Source: Enterococcus_E cecorum_B
GTDB lineage: Bacteria; Bacillota; Bacilli; Lactobacillales; Enterococcaceae
Assembly (NCBI GenBank): GCA_946499615.1
Contig: CAMMST010000036.1
Span: 1 to 23,784 of the forward strand
Length of the DNA: 23,784 nt
Direction: 5' to 3'
Program-made: the position numbers and the translations under genes
Part shown: positions 21,709 through 23,784 of the stretch, piece by piece
Layout: each line of letters starts with the position of its first letter
Position numbering within the stretch: the first letter of the stretch is position 1
The notes under the pieces: generated by a model
Seen by the model: only the letters and a program-made list of their open reading frames with translations
Told to the model about the DNA's origin: nothing
Databases searched by the model: none

Positions 21709-22706
21709 AGTTGAAAACTTTAGTGATTGGTGGTTCTGGATTATTCTTGATGGTCTTCTCACTGCTTCTGTTTGTTGCCATTTTATTTTCAGATGAACAG
21801 GACAGCGGAATTTCCAATATTCATTATGGAGGTGTGAATGTTTCCGCAGAAGTGCTGGCTCATAAGCCTATGGTAGAAAAATATGCCAAAGAATATGGCG
21901 TTGAAGAATATGTCAACATACTTCTTGCGATTATACAGGTGGAATCGGGCGGTACTGCGGAAGATGTTATGCAGTCCTCGGAATCCCTCGGTCTTCCACC
22001 TAATTCATTGAGTACAGAAGAATCCATTAAGCAAGGTGTGAAGTATTTCAGTGAATTATTAGCCAGTAGCGAAAGGCTCAGTGTAGATTTAGAATCGGTT
22101 ATCCAGTCCTACAATTATGGTGGTGGTTTCTTAGGGTATGTGGCTAATCGTGGAAATAAATATACCTTTGAACTGGCTCAAAGTTTCTCAAAAGAGTATT
22201 CAGGTGGCGAAAAAGTGTCTTACCCCAATCCCATAGCCATACCTATCAATGGGGGCTGGCGATACAACTATGGCAATATGTTTTATGTGCAACTGGTAAC
22301 GCAGTATCTTGTCACAACAGAGTTTGATGATGATACGGTACAAGCCATCATGGACGAAGCACTGAAATATGAGGGCTGGCGATACGTTTACGGTGGAGCT
22401 TCCCCGACTACTTCTTTTGATTGTAGCGGACTGACACAATGGACGTATGGAAAAGCTGGAATTAACTTACCACGAACCGCACAACAGCAATATGATGTGA
22501 CCCAGCATATCCCACTATCGGAAGCACAAGCTGGCGATTTGGTTTTCTTTCATTCTACCTATAACGCTGGCTCTTATATTACTCATGTTGGGATATACCT
22601 TGGCAATAACCGTATGTTTCATGCAGGCGACCCAATCGGTTATGCCGACTTAACAAGCCCCTACTGGCAACAGCATTTAGTGGGAGCAGGACGAATCAAA
22701 CAATGA
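21705..22706 (+). CDS. orf14: Two-domain peptidoglycan hydrolase Orf14 (CwlT-like)
   Basis: This 333-residue protein opens the cell wall for the conjugation channel. An N-terminal TM or signal anchor (about 6-28) is followed by a lysozyme-like muramidase domain (about 55-165) with catalytic Glu80 in IIQVESGG and the SYNYGGGFLGYV block. A C-terminal NlpC/P60 endopeptidase domain (about 210-333) has Cys240 in FDCSGL, His294 in THVGIYLGN and His306 in MFHAGD. The ICEBs1 counterpart CwlT is essential for transfer. Both catalytic sites look intact. It overlaps orf15 by 4 bases and orf13 by a similar amount if the first ATG of that gene is used. Confidence 0.95.
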   Translation: MKLKTLVIGGSGLFLMVFSLLLFVAILFSDEQDSGISNIHYGGVNVSAEVLAHKPMVEKYAKEYGVEEYVNILLAIIQVESGGTAEDVMQSSESLGLPPNSLSTEESIKQGVKYFSELLASSERLSVDLESVIQSYNYGGGFLGYVANRGNKYTFELAQSFSKEYSGGEKVSYPNPIAIPINGGWRYNYGNMFYVQLVTQYLVTTEFDDDTVQAIMDEALKYEGWRYVYGGASPTTSFDCSGLTQWTYGKAGINLPRTAQQQYDVTQHIPLSEAQAGDLVFFHSTYNAGSYITHVGIYLGNNRMFHAGDPIGYADLTSPYWQQHLVGAGRIKQ

Positions 22707-22720
22707 GAAAGGAAGATTTA

Positions 22721-23638
22721 ATGATGAAATTTAGAAAAAATCAGAATAAAGAAAAACAGATACCAAAGGAAAAGAAACCTCGTGTCTACTATAAGGTCAA
22801 TCCTCATAAAAAGGTTGTGATTGCCTTGTGGGTACTTTTAGGGCTTAGTTTCAGCTTTGCGATATTCAAGCACTTTACAGCTATAGATACTCATACTATT
22901 CACGAAACAACTATCATAGAAAAGGAATACGTTGATACTCATCATGTAGAAAATTTTGTAGAGAACTTTGCGAAAGTCTACTATTCATGGGAGCAATCCG
23001 ATAAGTCCATTGATAATCGAATGGAAAGTCTAAAAGGCTATCTGACAGATGAACTTCAAGCTCTCAATGTTGATACAGTACGCAAAGATATTCCTGTATC
23101 GTCTTCTGTAAGAGGATTTCAGATATGGACGGTAGAGCCAACTGGCGACAATGAGTTTAATGTAACCTACAGTGTAGACCAGCTCATTACAGAGGGAGAA
23201 AATACAAAGACCGTCCACTCTGCTTATATAGTGAGTGTCTATGTAGATGGTTCTGGAAATATGGTACTGGTTAAGAATCCGACCATTACCAACATACCTA
23301 AGAAATCAAGTTATAAACCAAAAGCCATTGAAAGTGAGGGGACGGTTGATTCCATTACAACCAATGAAATCAATGAGTTTTTAACGACGTTCTTCAAGCT
23401 CTATCCTACAGCGACAGCCAGTGAACTTTCCTACTATGTGAATGACGGGATATTAAAACCAATCGGAAAAGAGTACATCTTTCAAGAACTGGTAAATCCT
23501 ATTCACAATCGTAAGGATAATCAAGTCACGGTATCGCTGACAGTGGAGTATATCGACCAGCAGACCAAAGCAACGCAGGTATCTCAATTTGATTTGGTAC
23601 TTGAAAAGAACGGGAGTAATTGGAAGATTGTAAAATAA
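22721..23638 (+). CDS. orf13: TcpC-like channel protein Orf13
   Basis: This is a bitopic membrane protein (305 residues from the ATG at 22721) of the TcpC/ConB family, a VirB8-like scaffold of the channel. One TM helix lies near residues 28-50 (VVIALWVLLGLSFSFAIF), preceded by a Lys/Arg-rich cytoplasmic start. Two NTF2-like extracellular domains follow (about 75-180 and 200-305), separated by the KPKAIESEGTVDSITTNEI stretch. AAAGGAAG (22708-22715) fits the ATG at 22721 or the adjacent ATG at 22724; an ATG at 22703, overlapping the orf14 stop, gives 311 residues and is often annotated. A terminator follows the stop, ending the transfer operon before tet(M). Confidence 0.92.
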   Translation: MMKFRKNQNKEKQIPKEKKPRVYYKVNPHKKVVIALWVLLGLSFSFAIFKHFTAIDTHTIHETTIIEKEYVDTHHVENFVENFAKVYYSWEQSDKSIDNRMESLKGYLTDELQALNVDTVRKDIPVSSSVRGFQIWTVEPTGDNEFNVTYSVDQLITEGENTKTVHSAYIVSVYVDGSGNMVLVKNPTITNIPKKSSYKPKAIESEGTVDSITTNEINEFLTTFFKLYPTATASELSYYVNDGILKPIGKEYIFQELVNPIHNRKDNQVTVSLTVEYIDQQTKATQVSQFDLVLEKNGSNWKIVK

Positions 23639-23647
23639 CAAATATTG

Positions 23648-23687
23648 GTACATGATTACAGATACTTTGTAATCATGTACTCTTTTT
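23648..23687 (+). terminator. Terminator after orf13
   Basis: A perfect 13-bp stem (GTACATGATTACA at 23648-23660 with TGTAATCATGTAC at 23668-23680) with a 7-base loop is followed by TCTTTTT. It separates the transfer genes from the tet(M) unit. Confidence 0.92.
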
Positions 23688-23707
23688 GATAAAAAATTGG
23701 AGATTCC

Positions 23708-23736
23708 TTTACAAATATGCTCTTACGTGCTATTAT
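23708..23736 (+). promoter_or_regulatory. tet(M) promoter
   Basis: TTTACA (23708-23713), a 17-base spacer and TATTAT (23731-23736). The sequence matches the tet(M) upstream region that I know from Tn916, where transcription is attenuated in a leader and read-through rises with tetracycline. Confidence 0.85.
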
Positions 23737-23767
23737 TTAAGTATCTATTTAAAAGGAGTTAATAAAT

Positions 23768-23784
23768 ATGCGGCAAGGTATTCT
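23768..23784 (+). CDS. Start of a tet(M) upstream leader peptide (cut by window edge)
   Basis: An ATG at 23768 follows AAGGAG by 9 bases and reads MRQGI before the window ends. In the Tn916 tet(M) leader this region is a short upstream reading frame within the attenuator. The orf12 leader and tet(M) itself are beyond the window. Confidence 0.7.

Larger units (their letters stand above)
11880..23784 (+). mobile_element. Tn916/Tn1545-family conjugative transposon, left part (runs off the window)
   Basis: From about 11880 to the window end the gene series is orf23, orf22, orf21, oriT, orf20, orf19, orf18 (ardA), orf17, orf16, orf15, orf14, orf13 and the tet(M) leader, in the Tn916 order and orientation. 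Tandem DR2 sites for the integrase arm-binding domain mark the left end. The exact base of the junction cannot be fixed without the right end or an empty site: the surrounding sequence is AT-rich and includes variable coupling bases, so the start is uncertain by about 10 bases. The tet(M) gene, the orf5-orf10 regulators, xis and int should lie to the right. No transfer gene is broken. Confidence 0.95.

Noticed and set aside
21269..21796. Second ORF within the orf15 tail
   Set aside because: A +1 shadow of the Lys/Gln-rich tail. It has no start signal, and its end overlaps orf14 in another frame.

Overview
The window is a low-GC Firmicutes chromosome segment, most likely Enterococcus. This rests on gene order (rpsF-ssb-rpsR ... 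gdpP-rplI-dnaB ... purA, all reading leftward) and on the protein sequences; the species cannot be fixed by eye. Two parS-like ParB sites (2158-2173 and 11378-11393) and the gene set place it close to oriC, just beyond gyrA. The right half, from about 11880 to the window end, is the left part of a Tn916/Tn1545-family conjugative transposon reading rightward. The window stops inside the leader region of what should be tet(M).

Host part (1-11880). From the left: the start of an Rpn/PD-(D/E)XK-nuclease-like gene (cut by the window edge); purA with its promoter and an upstream PurBox; an endonuclease/exonuclease/phosphatase-family gene; a one-gene glucose/maltose-family PTS transporter (EIICBA) with two identical LacI-type operator-like boxes flanking its promoter; dnaB; a NUDIX gene; rplI; a GdpP-family gene that lacks the usual N-terminal ~175 residues (membrane anchor and PAS); a decayed flavodoxin-type oxidoreductase fragment; a second NUDIX gene; and the rpsF-ssb-rpsR operon with a clear promoter, a parS site between rpsF and ssb, and a strong terminator. 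Most genes have recognisable intrinsic terminators.

Transposon part (about 11880-23784). It begins about 70 bp upstream of the rpsF -35 box. The end carries two tandem 11-bp DR2 sites for the Int arm-binding domain, followed by a terminator and a 24-codon ORF. Then come orf23 and orf22 (HelP-like DUF961), orf21 (FtsK/SpoIIIE coupling ATPase), oriT with several hairpins, orf20 (MobT relaxase, probably starting at CTG), orf19 (TcpD-like), an inverted-repeat-rich gap, orf18/ardA (anti-restriction DNA mimic), orf17 (TcpE-like), orf16 (VirB4-like ATPase), orf15 (VirB6-like channel), orf14 (two-domain wall hydrolase), orf13 (TcpC-like), a terminator, and the tet(M) promoter and first leader peptide. 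All transfer genes look intact. The relaxase, coupling protein and HelP-like proteins would process DNA at oriT; orf13-orf17 and orf19 form the secretion channel.

I found no clearly new multi-gene system. The observations most worth following are the N-terminally missing GdpP in a remodelled locus, the dual-operator PTS promoter, the two parS sites, the PurBox, the likely insertion of the transposon into the gyrA terminator, and several RNA or start-codon details in the transposon.
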